From positions 1-15,024 of the forward strand of contig FWCC01000332.1 in NCBI GenBank assembly GCA_900169235.1: a stretch of DNA of 15,024 nucleotides. The letters are read 5' to 3'. The DNA comes from Zarea fungicola (lineage: Eukaryota > Ascomycota > Sordariomycetes > Hypocreales > Cordycipitaceae). How positions within the stretch are numbered: the stretch's first letter is position 1; each line of letters starts with the position of its first letter. Positions 14,988 through 15,024 of the stretch are shown here, one piece after another. The notes below the pieces were generated by a model that searched no databases, was not told the origin of the DNA, and saw only the letters and a list, made by a program, of their open reading frames with translations. The position numbers and the translations under genes are program-made.

Positions 14988-15024
14988 CAGCATGGTATAT
15001 TGTAGCTACCCTGCCATGGTTATC

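Noticed and set aside
1..15024. Genome-wide repeat-induced point mutation (RIP) across the window
   Set aside because: One stop fits CpA-to-TpA change and another might, but GC-rich intact coding remains nearby and no broad TpA excess is obvious by eye. A computed RIP index is needed.
1..15024. tRNA genes, rRNA, CRISPR arrays
   Set aside because: No B-box-like GGTTCRANYCC in a tRNA context, no rRNA-like conserved stretches, and no regularly spaced repeats were seen.

Overview
The window looks like accessory sequence from a filamentous ascomycete (Pezizomycotina). The evidence is short GT-AG introns with fungal branch sites, a three-exon CON-10-type conidiation/stress gene, a fungus-specific 2OG-Fe(II)-dioxygenase-like family, an F-box gene, a decayed hAT transposon, a fungal ACC-synthase-like aminotransferase and a small secreted-protein relic. 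No tRNA, rRNA, CRISPR array or bacterial-style operon was seen. Gene density is low, strands are mixed, and many open frames have no usable start.

Layout. 1-1490: a hypothetical coiled-coil protein (minus) next to a cluster of AAACG motifs and the 3' half of a broken hAT transposase (minus). 1500-2540: orphan exon-like frames without confident identity. 2542-4295 (minus): a two-exon gene of 558 codons with the fold of the fungal 2OG-dioxygenase-like family but apparently without any of its iron- or 2OG-binding residues; a TATA box lies upstream. 4733-5177 (minus): a short two-exon F-box-like gene. 5917-6302 (plus): an intact CON-10/KGG-repeat gene with a TATA box. 6303-8156: mostly empty, with a degenerate ~43-bp tandem repeat and one weak small ORF. 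8157-8774 (plus): a two-exon gene of unknown family. 8775-11200: AT-rich, with orphan minus-strand frames. 11245-11472 (plus): a stand-alone SAM-domain ORF with a TATA box. 11797-12396 (plus): an unidentified ORF containing a perfect 23-bp inverted repeat. 12480-13954 (minus): a full-length ACC-synthase-like aminotransferase pseudogene with three in-frame stops, followed by a degenerate extra copy of its 3' end. 14016-14251 (plus): a relic of a small cysteine-containing secreted protein starting just beyond the 5' end of the aminotransferase, divergently. 14300-15024: fragments and a TATA box for a gene leaving the window.

The genes do not form a recognisable pathway. The picture is a mosaic of transposon debris, decaying metabolic and effector-like genes and a few genes that still look expressed. 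The best candidates for something new are the dioxygenase-fold pseudoenzyme with its four-cysteine tail, the SAM mini-protein, the unknown 187-aa two-exon protein, and the hairpin inside the ORF at 11797. All identities come from recognising motifs by eye; no database search was run.
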